Shown here piece after piece: positions 5,280 to 12,699 of a DNA stretch of 15,989 nucleotides. Under the pieces are notes generated by a model. That model was not told the DNA's origin and did no database searches. It was given only the letters and a program-made list of their open reading frames with translations. The position numbers and the translations under genes were made by a program. This DNA comes from Spirochaetia bacterium. GTDB lineage: Bacteria; Spirochaetota; Spirochaetia; Treponematales; Breznakiellaceae. The stretch covers positions 1-15,989 of the forward strand of contig BNUY01000064.1 of assembly GCA_025997715.1 (NCBI GenBank), written 5' to 3'. Positions within the stretch are counted from its first letter, which is position 1. Each line of letters starts with the position of its first letter.

Positions 5280-7211
5280 ATGGATCCAAAACTTGCTTGT
5301 GAAATTGCTCGCCAAACTTTGGGTACGATTGCTGCGGGTGCAAAAACCGTTGTAACCACTACTGTTAAGGGCGGAGTAGCCATCAATGCTGTTTTACAAA
5401 AAGCTATGCCCCGTGAATCGGACCAAGGCGCCTTGGTTCCGGCGGATTTTTCCGGTCTATCACTGGGGCCGACAAAAATCATAGAAAGCACCACTCACCT
5501 CTTGAAAGATGATCTACAAAAGAAGGCTCAAGAGCTTCAAGAAAAATTGCAACTTTTGGAAAAAACCGCCTTGGAATTAGGCGATACGGAATCCAAAAAC
5601 TTGGTGCGGACTATCACCAACCAGTTGAACGACGGCCTGTTCCATATTCTTTTTGTGGGACGTTTCAATACAGGAAAATCCAGTTTGCTCAATAAATTGC
5701 TTGACCGCCCTGGTTTCCTGCCGGAAGATGTTGTTCCCACGACGAAACATTTGACATGGCTCTGCTACAGCGCGGAAGAAAAGGCCTGTTACCAGGAAGC
5801 GGATCCAAAGCAAGCCTGTGGGTTTGTGGTGAAGTATATTGCCCCCTCGGAAATATCCACCTTTCGAGACGCACCGCATATGTTAAATATCTTCGCCGGT
5901 GTGAACGCGGATATTCTCAAGCACGGCGCCGTACTGGTGGATACCCCCGGACTGGAAAGCGGTAACGAAAACGACGATGAAACAACCTATGCGGCCCTGG
6001 ACCACACTGATGCGGCTATTTTGGTGGTTGATGCAGGGATTGGTGATGTTTCCGTAGCAGACGAGCGTTTTATCGAGCGTTTAAAAAAGAAAGGAAAAGC
6101 CGAGAAGCTGTTTGTGGTTATCAACCGCTTAGACGAAATACCCGAGAAACAACGGGATGGAGTCGTGCAGTCCTGGGTAGCACATCTCTCCAAGCTTGGG
6201 GTGCGGGGTCGTATATTTGCCTTGTCCTGCAAAGACGGTACTTTGCCGGGGTTTGAAAAGTTCAAGGCTGAATTGCTTCAATTTATGGACACAGAGTTGG
6301 CGACAGAGCGCTATCGTAGTATTGAAACGCACATCAAAACAACCGCTGAAGTGCTGTCGCAGATATGCGCAGAGGCAACCAAACTCTATGGGGATGATCA
6401 AAAACGGGATACTATTCTCAAACAGAAGCAGGCGATTTTTGCGGAAGAAAAGGAAATTGAACGCAAAATCAGGTATCAACAAAATGAAGTGCATAAACTT
6501 CGCAGCGCCATTGTCTCGAATTGGTCCGCAAATCTTGATGCCATAAAAGAAGCGGTGAACGCAAAAGTGCAAAATGCCACAGAACAGGAACTTTTGAGTT
6601 CTCATCAGCTAGTCAATGAGGTACAACTTGCCATAAGCACTTTTCTGGACGGGGAATTTCAGAAGAATTTTGATGCGGTTCAAAAACAACTGGAAAAAGA
6701 TATGAATGACGTTTCTTTGCCGGTACCTATACAGGATACGATGCTCCAAGTGAGTGAATTGCGGCAGCGGGGTTGGATCAGAGATATTCCGCCGGAAACC
6801 GCTACATTGGGTTTGTTTGTCTACTCCCTCTTTTCCCTTGGTAAAATCGGCTTCTTTTCGCTTGCGGGCTGGGCTCCCACCGGCTTTGCCATCTGGGTTC
6901 TTAGTCCTGTATTCAACAAGATACTTGAACAGCTCAAGAAAGTCGCCGGATCGGTGGAGTTGGCGGGCTATAAAAAGAAGATAATTGCGGAATTTGACTC
7001 TCAATGGAAGCAGATTGACGAAAGCGTCTGTGGAAAAATCGACGAGTACATTGATTCTCTTTCAGAGTACGTGGGGGTCGTTGGAAAAAACACGGTTTCC
7101 TGTGCCCTGGGAGAAGGGAAACGGCAAATCGAAATCAGCGAATCCACGAATGCTCAAAAAAAGACTTTTTTTGCTGAGTATCAGCAGCGGCTTGCCGCAA
7201 TTGCAAAGTAA
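5280..7211 (+). CDS. Dynamin-like GTPase, first of the operon
   Basis: A 643-residue large GTPase. An N-terminal helical region with a coiled-coil-like stretch (about 75-100) precedes the G domain: G1 G127-R-F-N-T-G-K-S134, G2 P-T-T at 153-155, G3 D221-T-P-G224, G4 N282-R-L-D285 (Lys of NKxD replaced by Arg), G5-like S-C-K at 316-318. A helical stalk-like region follows (about 340-500), then one hydrophobic stretch (about 508-548) suited to membrane insertion like the paddle of bacterial dynamin-like proteins, then a helical tail. Length and order fit bacterial DLPs such as cyanobacterial BDLP. These bind and remodel membranes, and tandem pairs often form hetero-oligomers; some (LeoA/LeoBC, the Eleos system) act in phage defence. 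The start is supported by AAGGGGGG upstream. The next gene begins 14 bp downstream. Confidence 0.9.
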   Translation: MDPKLACEIARQTLGTIAAGAKTVVTTTVKGGVAINAVLQKAMPRESDQGALVPADFSGLSLGPTKIIESTTHLLKDDLQKKAQELQEKLQLLEKTALELGDTESKNLVRTITNQLNDGLFHILFVGRFNTGKSSLLNKLLDRPGFLPEDVVPTTKHLTWLCYSAEEKACYQEADPKQACGFVVKYIAPSEISTFRDAPHMLNIFAGVNADILKHGAVLVDTPGLESGNENDDETTYAALDHTDAAILVVDAGIGDVSVADERFIERLKKKGKAEKLFVVINRLDEIPEKQRDGVVQSWVAHLSKLGVRGRIFALSCKDGTLPGFEKFKAELLQFMDTELATERYRSIETHIKTTAEVLSQICAEATKLYGDDQKRDTILKQKQAIFAEEKEIERKIRYQQNEVHKLRSAIVSNWSANLDAIKEAVNAKVQNATEQELLSSHQLVNEVQLAISTFLDGEFQKNFDAVQKQLEKDMNDVSLPVPIQDTMLQVSELRQRGWIRDIPPETATLGLFVYSLFSLGKIGFFSLAGWAPTGFAIWVLSPVFNKILEQLKKVAGSVELAGYKKKIIAEFDSQWKQIDESVCGKIDEYIDSLSEYVGVVGKNTVSCALGEGKRQIEISESTNAQKKTFFAEYQQRLAAIAK

Positions 7212-7225
7212 AGGAGAAGGAAACT

Positions 7226-9226
7226 ATGTTGACGAAAGAACAAGAATTGAAAGACAGGCTGGTTGCCCTCTATGATGAGTCGATCCCGTTTTTTGAGGAA
7301 TGTCAGAATAAGGACATTGTTCAAATTTCCAAAGACCTTAAAAGGAAACTCTTGGATGGGCACTACAATATTGCGGTCATCGGATTCATGAACCGGGGAA
7401 AATCAACGCTTTTAAACGCTTTCCTGGGACGCAATGATCTTGCCCCTGCCAAGCCAAAGGTCTGCACCGCGACTATTGTAAAATACATGGACAAGTCCTT
7501 ACACGACAATAAGGAAGGAGCGCAGCTCGTCTATGACGACAATACCTTCCGCACCAAGGATATATCCATTGCGGAACTGCCAAATTTCATCGATAACGAA
7601 AAGAACGAGGATAATTGTCAAAAAATACTTGACGTCGAGGTATACAGCGATTTCCCTTTGATGGGAACCGTTGCAACCATGATAGATACCCCCGGACGCG
7701 GTTCTGTTTTTGGGGAACACGATGCCCTGAGCGCTCGGGTGTTGCCTGAAGCGGATGCTATCATTTTACCCATTGCGGCTAACCCGCCCTTAGAAGCCGA
7801 TGAGCGGGCGTTTTTGCGCCGTCTTCCCAACACCATCAAGCAAAAAATGATTTTTGTCATAACTAAGGTGGATGAACTCTCCTCTTCAGATGTAGTAAAA
7901 GTTGAAAACTATGTGCGCCAGGAACTTGAGAAATTGGAATTTGGCTCTCCGGACATTTATCAAGTGTCTGCCCTAAAGGTGGTAGAAGCGCGGGAGCAGA
8001 GGAAAACGCCGGAGGAAATTGAGGCAATAAAGCAAGATTGCGGCATGGCTGCATTGGAATCTGTTGTGGAGCAGATTGTAAAAGGCGCTCGCTTTGAGAA
8101 AATCCTGCGTGCCTGCGCAGAGGATTTGCGCCGCTGTCTTACAGACGAAAAATCAAAAATAGACTTTTTTTCTACAGAGAACTCGGATAATATCACTACC
8201 TTGCTTGAGAATAAAGCTGCGCTGAAAAAAGGTTTGGCAGAGGCGGAAAAAAAGTATCAGAGAGCGAAGGTTGCATTCCAAAGAAACTGGAACTATGAGA
8301 TAAAGTGCTTTCTTCTGGATATCAAAAGAATAAAGCCCGGTCTGTTGAAAGATTTGCGTGCAGAGACTAAAGATGCGGGGCTATTGTCTCTCATAGGCTC
8401 CACGAGCGCTGTTATCCACAATGTGCAGACATCCATAGAATCTGAATTAGGGGTAAAAATTCCGGATTTGGAAAAAAAGCTGCGGGAAACCGTGGAGAAA
8501 TTTGCCCTTGATATGCAAATTGACGTGGATGGAGATGTGAGTGCGGCGCCAAGCGGCAGAGGTGTGGGGATAAAGACCCAGCTTCTTAGCGAAGGAGGCA
8601 CCCTTGCCAGCATTGGACTCATTGGTGCGGGTGGAATATGGGGGGTCACCAAAGTAACAGGTGCAATTGGTACGGTGAATACTGCATTAAGTGCATTGTC
8701 TGCTGCTCCCGTGGCAGTACAAGCTGCGGCGGCGAATGTTGGATTTTTTGAAAAAATCGCAAGGTTTTTTGTTGGGGCCAATGCGGTAAAAGATACTGCG
8801 GCAGCAGCCTCCGCCGCGGCAGCGGCTGCCAGTGCTCAAGCCGGGTTAATAACCGCTATAAGTTCCTCTATTTTACCTCTCTCCCTGGGGATCATTGTGC
8901 CTCATATTGCCTTTCGCGTTGGTACCGTGCTTGCGAGATCCCTCAGACAAAATCAAGTTCCCCAAATGGTTGACGAACAGTTGACTATTGCTGCTACAGA
9001 AGTGGAGACGTCTCTGGAACAAACTCTTAAAACCTTTCTGGATGAATTTGAAATAAACTATAAACAGAAGACACAGGAAGACTTGGATCAGTTGACCGAA
9101 ATCGCGGAAAAAATGAAAAACAATGATCCTGCCCAAAAGGAACAGTTAGCACGGCAATCAAAGCAAGTGAGTGAGTTGTTGCGTAAATTAGATAGTTTCG
9201 ATACTGCTCTGTCAGTTGTCGCATAG
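7226..9226 (+). CDS. Dynamin-like GTPase, second of the operon
   Basis: A 666-residue partner of the preceding DLP. G1 G53-F-M-N-R-G-K-S60, G2 around C-T-A-T at 80-83, G3 D154-T-P-G157, G4 T213-K-V-D216, G5 S-A-L-K at 248-251. The G domain starts closer to the N-terminus than in the first protein. A long helical region (about 290-435) leads to an extended hydrophobic, Gly/Ala-rich stretch at about 456-575. This includes a run of almost pure Ala/Ser near 524-540, long enough for several membrane passes or an inserted hairpin. The C-terminal helix (about 580-666) is charged and coiled-coil-like. The start ATG at 7226 follows AAAGGAGAAGG with good spacing. The different membrane segments of the two proteins suggest a hetero-oligomeric pair rather than a recent duplication. 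Confidence 0.9.
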   Translation: MLTKEQELKDRLVALYDESIPFFEECQNKDIVQISKDLKRKLLDGHYNIAVIGFMNRGKSTLLNAFLGRNDLAPAKPKVCTATIVKYMDKSLHDNKEGAQLVYDDNTFRTKDISIAELPNFIDNEKNEDNCQKILDVEVYSDFPLMGTVATMIDTPGRGSVFGEHDALSARVLPEADAIILPIAANPPLEADERAFLRRLPNTIKQKMIFVITKVDELSSSDVVKVENYVRQELEKLEFGSPDIYQVSALKVVEAREQRKTPEEIEAIKQDCGMAALESVVEQIVKGARFEKILRACAEDLRRCLTDEKSKIDFFSTENSDNITTLLENKAALKKGLAEAEKKYQRAKVAFQRNWNYEIKCFLLDIKRIKPGLLKDLRAETKDAGLLSLIGSTSAVIHNVQTSIESELGVKIPDLEKKLRETVEKFALDMQIDVDGDVSAAPSGRGVGIKTQLLSEGGTLASIGLIGAGGIWGVTKVTGAIGTVNTALSALSAAPVAVQAAAANVGFFEKIARFFVGANAVKDTAAAASAAAAAASAQAGLITAISSSILPLSLGIIVPHIAFRVGTVLARSLRQNQVPQMVDEQLTIAATEVETSLEQTLKTFLDEFEINYKQKTQEDLDQLTEIAEKMKNNDPAQKEQLARQSKQVSELLRKLDSFDTALSVVA

Positions 9227-9236
9227 GAGAGATGAT

Positions 9237-10388
9237 ATGGATGAGAAAAAGTACACAAGTGCCTTGGAAAACCTCCATGTTTTGGTTAACCTTGCTGAAA
9301 AAAAAGCAACTGCGGAGTCTTTCTCAGAAGTAGCTGATGAGTTGAAAAAACTTTGGAAACAATTGCGAAAAATTCGCACCTTGGCGGACGGCAAACGACC
9401 TCCTGTGGTTGGTGTGTTCGGTTGTCCGAGCAGAGGAAAGTCATTTCTTTTAAATGTTCTGATGGGGGAAGATATTTTGCCTAAGTCTCCTATAACAGGA
9501 ACAACCCGCTGTGCCATTGAAATATCGCATACATCCGGAGAAAAAGCTGTACTCAAGCAATGTTTTTTCACTAAAAAAATGCCTCAGTCCGAAGACTTGA
9601 GTATCAACAGTCTTAGACAAAAGCTGGAAGCTTTTTCCGAGAACACTGCGAAGGATATTCAGGATATAGAAAAACTGGAAATCCGTATCCCCTCAAAATC
9701 GCTGCTCGATGATGATATTGTTCTCATGGACACCCCAGGTGCGGAAGCAGGTATAGAGGCTGAAGAAACAAATCTCCTGGAGGATACAAAACGTGCGGTG
9801 GATATGCTTGCCGAGGCAGATGTAGTGCTTTTTTGTATGCGCGCTGATCTGTTGGGAGCAAACACGGATGGCCGATTTTATAAGAAGCATATTGAAAATT
9901 TAAAACCCATCAATATTATTGGTTTTAGAGATGCAGCAAAGGATGAGACAGAAGACCGGTTAATTGCCGATGCTGCGAAGAAATATAGGCTTGATACTGA
10001 CAATACTTGTGTAATTTCTGCATTGGAAACCCACGAAGCCCTTGAAAAATGGAAGATAGAACATCGCACAAACCCCGAATTATCGTTGGACTCTGTCCTT
10101 GAAGCTGGAAATATGCAGGGGTTACGGAAGCTCATCCTGAATCAAATAGCGTCCAAAGAAGAGCGAATTGTGGAGGTTAAACTAAGAGCGGTACTGAGGC
10201 AATACAACGACTGTGTGGAGGAAGCCTATAAAAAGGAAAACATAGATCTTTTGCCGGCAAAAGTGTATGTGGCGAATTTGTATCAGAGCCTCAAGGACAC
10301 TTCCAATAGTTCTTTGGTGAAAAATTTTGAGGAGTGCCTGAAAAAAGAAACCTTTGATAGCCTGAAGCTCTATGAAGGAGAAAAATAA
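9237..10388 (+). CDS. Short dynamin-family GTPase lacking a membrane segment and canonical G4
   Basis: A 383-residue protein. A helical lead-in (1-50) is followed by G1 G62-C-P-S-R-G-K-S69, G2 T-G-T-T at 87-90 and G3 D165-T-P-G168. The G4 position, after the strand I-N-I-I, reads G229-F-R-D232 instead of N/TKxD, so guanine specificity may be altered or lost. G5-like S-A-L follows at 261-263. There is no hydrophobic segment and only a short helical tail, so it is probably soluble and may act as a regulatory partner of the two membrane DLPs. ATG at 9237 is chosen over the upstream in-frame TTG at 9216, because AGGAGA (9225-9230) gives normal spacing; that Shine-Dalgarno overlaps the previous stop, implying coupling. 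Its last base is shared with the next start codon. Confidence 0.85.
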   Translation: MDEKKYTSALENLHVLVNLAEKKATAESFSEVADELKKLWKQLRKIRTLADGKRPPVVGVFGCPSRGKSFLLNVLMGEDILPKSPITGTTRCAIEISHTSGEKAVLKQCFFTKKMPQSEDLSINSLRQKLEAFSENTAKDIQDIEKLEIRIPSKSLLDDDIVLMDTPGAEAGIEAEETNLLEDTKRAVDMLAEADVVLFCMRADLLGANTDGRFYKKHIENLKPINIIGFRDAAKDETEDRLIADAAKKYRLDTDNTCVISALETHEALEKWKIEHRTNPELSLDSVLEAGNMQGLRKLILNQIASKEERIVEVKLRAVLRQYNDCVEEAYKKENIDLLPAKVYVANLYQSLKDTSNSSLVKNFEECLKKETFDSLKLYEGEK

Positions 10389-11230
10389 TGAGTAAACGTA
10401 CGAAAAAAACCAAAGTCAAGGAGCAGCAAGTCTCTATCCTCGCTCTGCCTGGGGCAGGAAAAACCGTTTTTTTAACCGCTGCTTTATCTGCCCTTGAAAA
10501 GGATCCATACTATGGGTTTTTTGCCGGTACTTTTAAGGATTATGAGACTATAAGGGACACTATACAAGAAGAGAAATCGTGGCCGGAAAAAACGAAAAAA
10601 ATTCAGAACGGTAAGGTGGAAAAATTTAAACTGCTCGATCAGGATTGTATGCTTAAAATCCATAGCCCGCCTTGGGAAGATTTTCAGCTTGCTCTTGAGT
10701 CAGAAAAGAATAACGCCAATACCCTAAAGGATACACTTTCTACTGTTGAAAAATCCTTCAAAAACAAGAACTTCAAAAACGCTGTCACAACGATTGGGGA
10801 AAGTGTACAGAGTGCTTTCACTTCCAACGGGGTATTGGATGTCATGAAAAAAAGCGATGCTATTTTTTTGATTGTGGATTCAGTCCTTTTAAGTGCAACA
10901 GATAAGGAACTGAAAAAATCACTGAAAGACTTTTTGGATACTTGTCTGAATTATTTCGTAACGCAACCGAATGCAAAAAAAATAACAAAATTGGGGATAG
11001 TTTTGACAAAAACTGATGTATACAGAAATAGGAGTACAATTATAGATAATGACCCATTCAAAGCGTCTTATCACCAATTCTCCAATTGGCTGAATAGTGA
11101 AATGAAGGATAAGGAAAAATTTTTTTATGAGTCAATTCTTGTGACTAAAATTGACTACGAAGGCAATTATGTTCCCGATGAAATCAATCCCGAAGCTGCG
11201 GTAAAACCTTTCCTGTGGCTTTTTGAATAA
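10388..11230 (+). CDS. P-loop GTPase-like protein, fourth of the operon
   Basis: A 280-residue protein. A basic N-terminus is followed by a Walker A motif A19-L-P-G-A-G-K-T26 and V-F-L-T-A. The strand S-D-A-I-F-L-I-V-D (156-164) precedes a clear G4 T207-K-T-D210. At the expected G3 position the sequence reads I-H92-S-P-P-W-E-D-F where DxPG(E)xF would be expected, so both the metal-binding Asp and the Gly are missing. The layout (x-P-G-A-G-K-T-V-F-L, then a P-x-E-D-F block, then TKxD) recalls the TRAFAC 'double-GTPase' proteins of predicted conflict systems; this is a resemblance, not a confirmed assignment. The start overlaps the preceding stop by one base (TAATG), so the two are translationally coupled. 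It may bind GTP without hydrolysing it well. Confidence 0.75.
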   Translation: MSKRTKKTKVKEQQVSILALPGAGKTVFLTAALSALEKDPYYGFFAGTFKDYETIRDTIQEEKSWPEKTKKIQNGKVEKFKLLDQDCMLKIHSPPWEDFQLALESEKNNANTLKDTLSTVEKSFKNKNFKNAVTTIGESVQSAFTSNGVLDVMKKSDAIFLIVDSVLLSATDKELKKSLKDFLDTCLNYFVTQPNAKKITKLGIVLTKTDVYRNRSTIIDNDPFKASYHQFSNWLNSEMKDKEKFFYESILVTKIDYEGNYVPDEINPEAAVKPFLWLFE

Positions 11231-11266
11231 GCTGTTCGTACTGTGGGTTTCCGGATTCCAGGGTTC

Positions 11267-12196
11267 TCATTTACCACCCCTCCTCAACAACTCCCTGTCC
11301 TTCCAAGGCCCTTTTATGATATAAGCATTTTGCTGTTTCTCCAAATCCTCTTCCAATTTCCGCTTAGCCATCATGTTCCATTCCAGATCCGAACCAAACC
11401 AGCCGATAAAACCACCGGCGATAATGGCAAATGCGAAAACAACCCACAAATTGATATTCCATAATAATAAGCACCCTGCGATAATTACCAGCAGTCCGCA
11501 AACATAATATAACACGACCAATATATCAACCGGAATACGCGAACGGGATTGCCGGGGCTTGGACGCTTCACTAATTAATTTTTTAATTTCATCAACTTCA
11601 TCATTCCCCTCATCCTCATCATCCTCTAGCGGATCGGGTTGAAAGGTAACAATCATTTTTGCTTTTTTCTGTATGTCTTGTACTTTCAGAGAATCAGCCT
11701 TGGCCTCATCGAACCTTCCCAATTTAAAATACGCCTCAGATCGGGCTTGATAAATTTCGTCATCCTCATTATCCGGTTCAAGTTCCATTACTTTGCTAAA
11801 ATCATCTATCGCCTTTTCATATTCGCCCTTCAACAGTTCTATCTTTGCCCGCTCATTCAATGCCGCAGCATCGTCAGAAAAAATATCCAGTATGGCGCTC
11901 AAATCTGCCAACGCCTTATCGTACTCGTTATTTTCCCGGTACAGCGCCGCTCTGAAAATACGGGCGCCCTGATGAAATGGGACTATAGCAATCGCCTTCG
12001 AAAAATCACTTATGGCTTGATCGTCCACCCCCTTTATGAACCATGCCTTTCCACGGGCAAAGTAAAACTCAAATTCGTAGGGAAACGCTTTAATAGCTTT
12101 GTTGACAATCCTGATAACATCCAGAGGCGATCCGGTTTCTTCACACGCTTCAATTTTTTTTCGGAACGCCGCCTTTTTGAACATACTAAATATCAT
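11267..12196 (-). CDS. TPR protein with two C-terminal membrane segments
   Basis: A 309-residue protein. About four TPR units span residues 25-175 (for example D-D-Q-A-I-S-D-F-S-K-A-I and Y-E-K-A-I-D-D-F-S-K-V). A very acidic linker (L-E-D-D-E-D-E-G-N-D-E, 190-200) follows, then two adjacent hydrophobic segments at about 224-246 and 248-267, and a basic, charged C-terminus. It is probably an inner-membrane hairpin protein presenting TPRs to the cytoplasm. The ATG at 12196 follows AAGGGATT with about 8-nt spacing; the ATG at 12184 is an alternative with no better signal. It lies 14 nt downstream of the zinc-finger gene and must share its transcript. It converges on the GTPase operon with a 36-bp gap. 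Function unknown. Confidence 0.85.
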   Translation of the reverse strand: MIFSMFKKAAFRKKIEACEETGSPLDVIRIVNKAIKAFPYEFEFYFARGKAWFIKGVDDQAISDFSKAIAIVPFHQGARIFRAALYRENNEYDKALADLSAILDIFSDDAAALNERAKIELLKGEYEKAIDDFSKVMELEPDNEDDEIYQARSEAYFKLGRFDEAKADSLKVQDIQKKAKMIVTFQPDPLEDDEDEGNDEVDEIKKLISEASKPRQSRSRIPVDILVVLYYVCGLLVIIAGCLLLWNINLWVVFAFAIIAGGFIGWFGSDLEWNMMAKRKLEEDLEKQQNAYIIKGPWKDRELLRRGGK

Positions 12197-12210
12197 CCGG
12201 GTAATCCCTT

Positions 12211-12567
12211 TTACAAGGCCGGTTCATGATTATGCCCCAAATGCCCCGCTGGGTGTTTCTGGCAATGGTTACAAGTCAGATCCCGAAGTGTACGATAGGT
12301 CATCCCACAATACTTACAGATATACTGGGCTTTTTCGCTACCCTCATAAAGCTCGTGGCGCCTCCCGTTGGGGTTCCGGGGACAGCCGGATGCAAGAAGA
12401 CTTTTGGGGTCAGAGAAGTCCTGCCCGCACCATTTACAGTAGAACTTTTGTTTTGGAGGAAAGGGAGTTGCTTGTGACCCGCCCCCTGTTCGTCCGGACT
12501 GCCTTGCTCCTGTATTTGAAGAATTGCTGCCGGTTATCGTCTTAAAAATTGCACCTAATAAACCCAT
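12211..12567 (-). CDS. Protein with two tandem zinc-finger-like units
   Basis: A 118-residue protein with a low-complexity Gly/Ser/Thr-rich first third. Two similar units follow. Unit one has C44-x-x-C47-G, then C62 and H71 in C-P-R-N-P-N-G-R-R-H. Unit two has C84-x-x-C87-G, C99, C102 and H105/H109/H112/H114 in C-Q-K-H-P-A-G-H-L-G-H. The spacing suggests CCCH-type zinc sites. The units are joined by E-L-Y-E-G-S-E-K. No enzyme domain is visible. The ATG at 12567 is chosen because the upstream ATG at 12576 overlaps the -10 hexamer and cannot be transcribed; the A of this ATG lies 8 nt downstream of the last -10 base, so the mRNA should be leaderless. It heads an operon with the TPR/two-TM protein. 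Ligand and function unknown. Confidence 0.78.
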   Translation of the reverse strand: MGLLGAIFKTITGSNSSNTGARQSGRTGGGSQATPFPPKQKFYCKWCGQDFSDPKSLLASGCPRNPNGRRHELYEGSEKAQYICKYCGMTYRTLRDLTCNHCQKHPAGHLGHNHEPAL

Positions 12568-12574
12568 ACCATCC

Positions 12575-12611
12575 ATAATACCACCTCCGGTCTATCACCA
12601 GATGCCAGACC
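12575..12611 (-). promoter_or_regulatory. WYL-type palindrome plus -10, promoter of the zinc-finger/TPR operon
   Basis: On the minus strand, 12611-12589 reads distal GGTCTGGCATC, central T, proximal GGTGATAGACC. It is followed by 8 bp and TATTAT (12580-12575). It is the rightmost copy and close to the apparent end of the island. The predicted transcript start coincides with the ATG at 12567. Confidence 0.8.
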
Positions 12612-12699
12612 GCCTGAAAAACGACAAAAAATCAGAATATCAAACAAAATACGCCAAAACACCCTCAACATACACTATTCGTCCCACGGTTTGCCTACG

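Noticed and set aside
712..12611. CRISPR-like repeat array
   Set aside because: The repeats are thousands of bases apart in separate intergenic regions, with no regular spacers and no cas genes.
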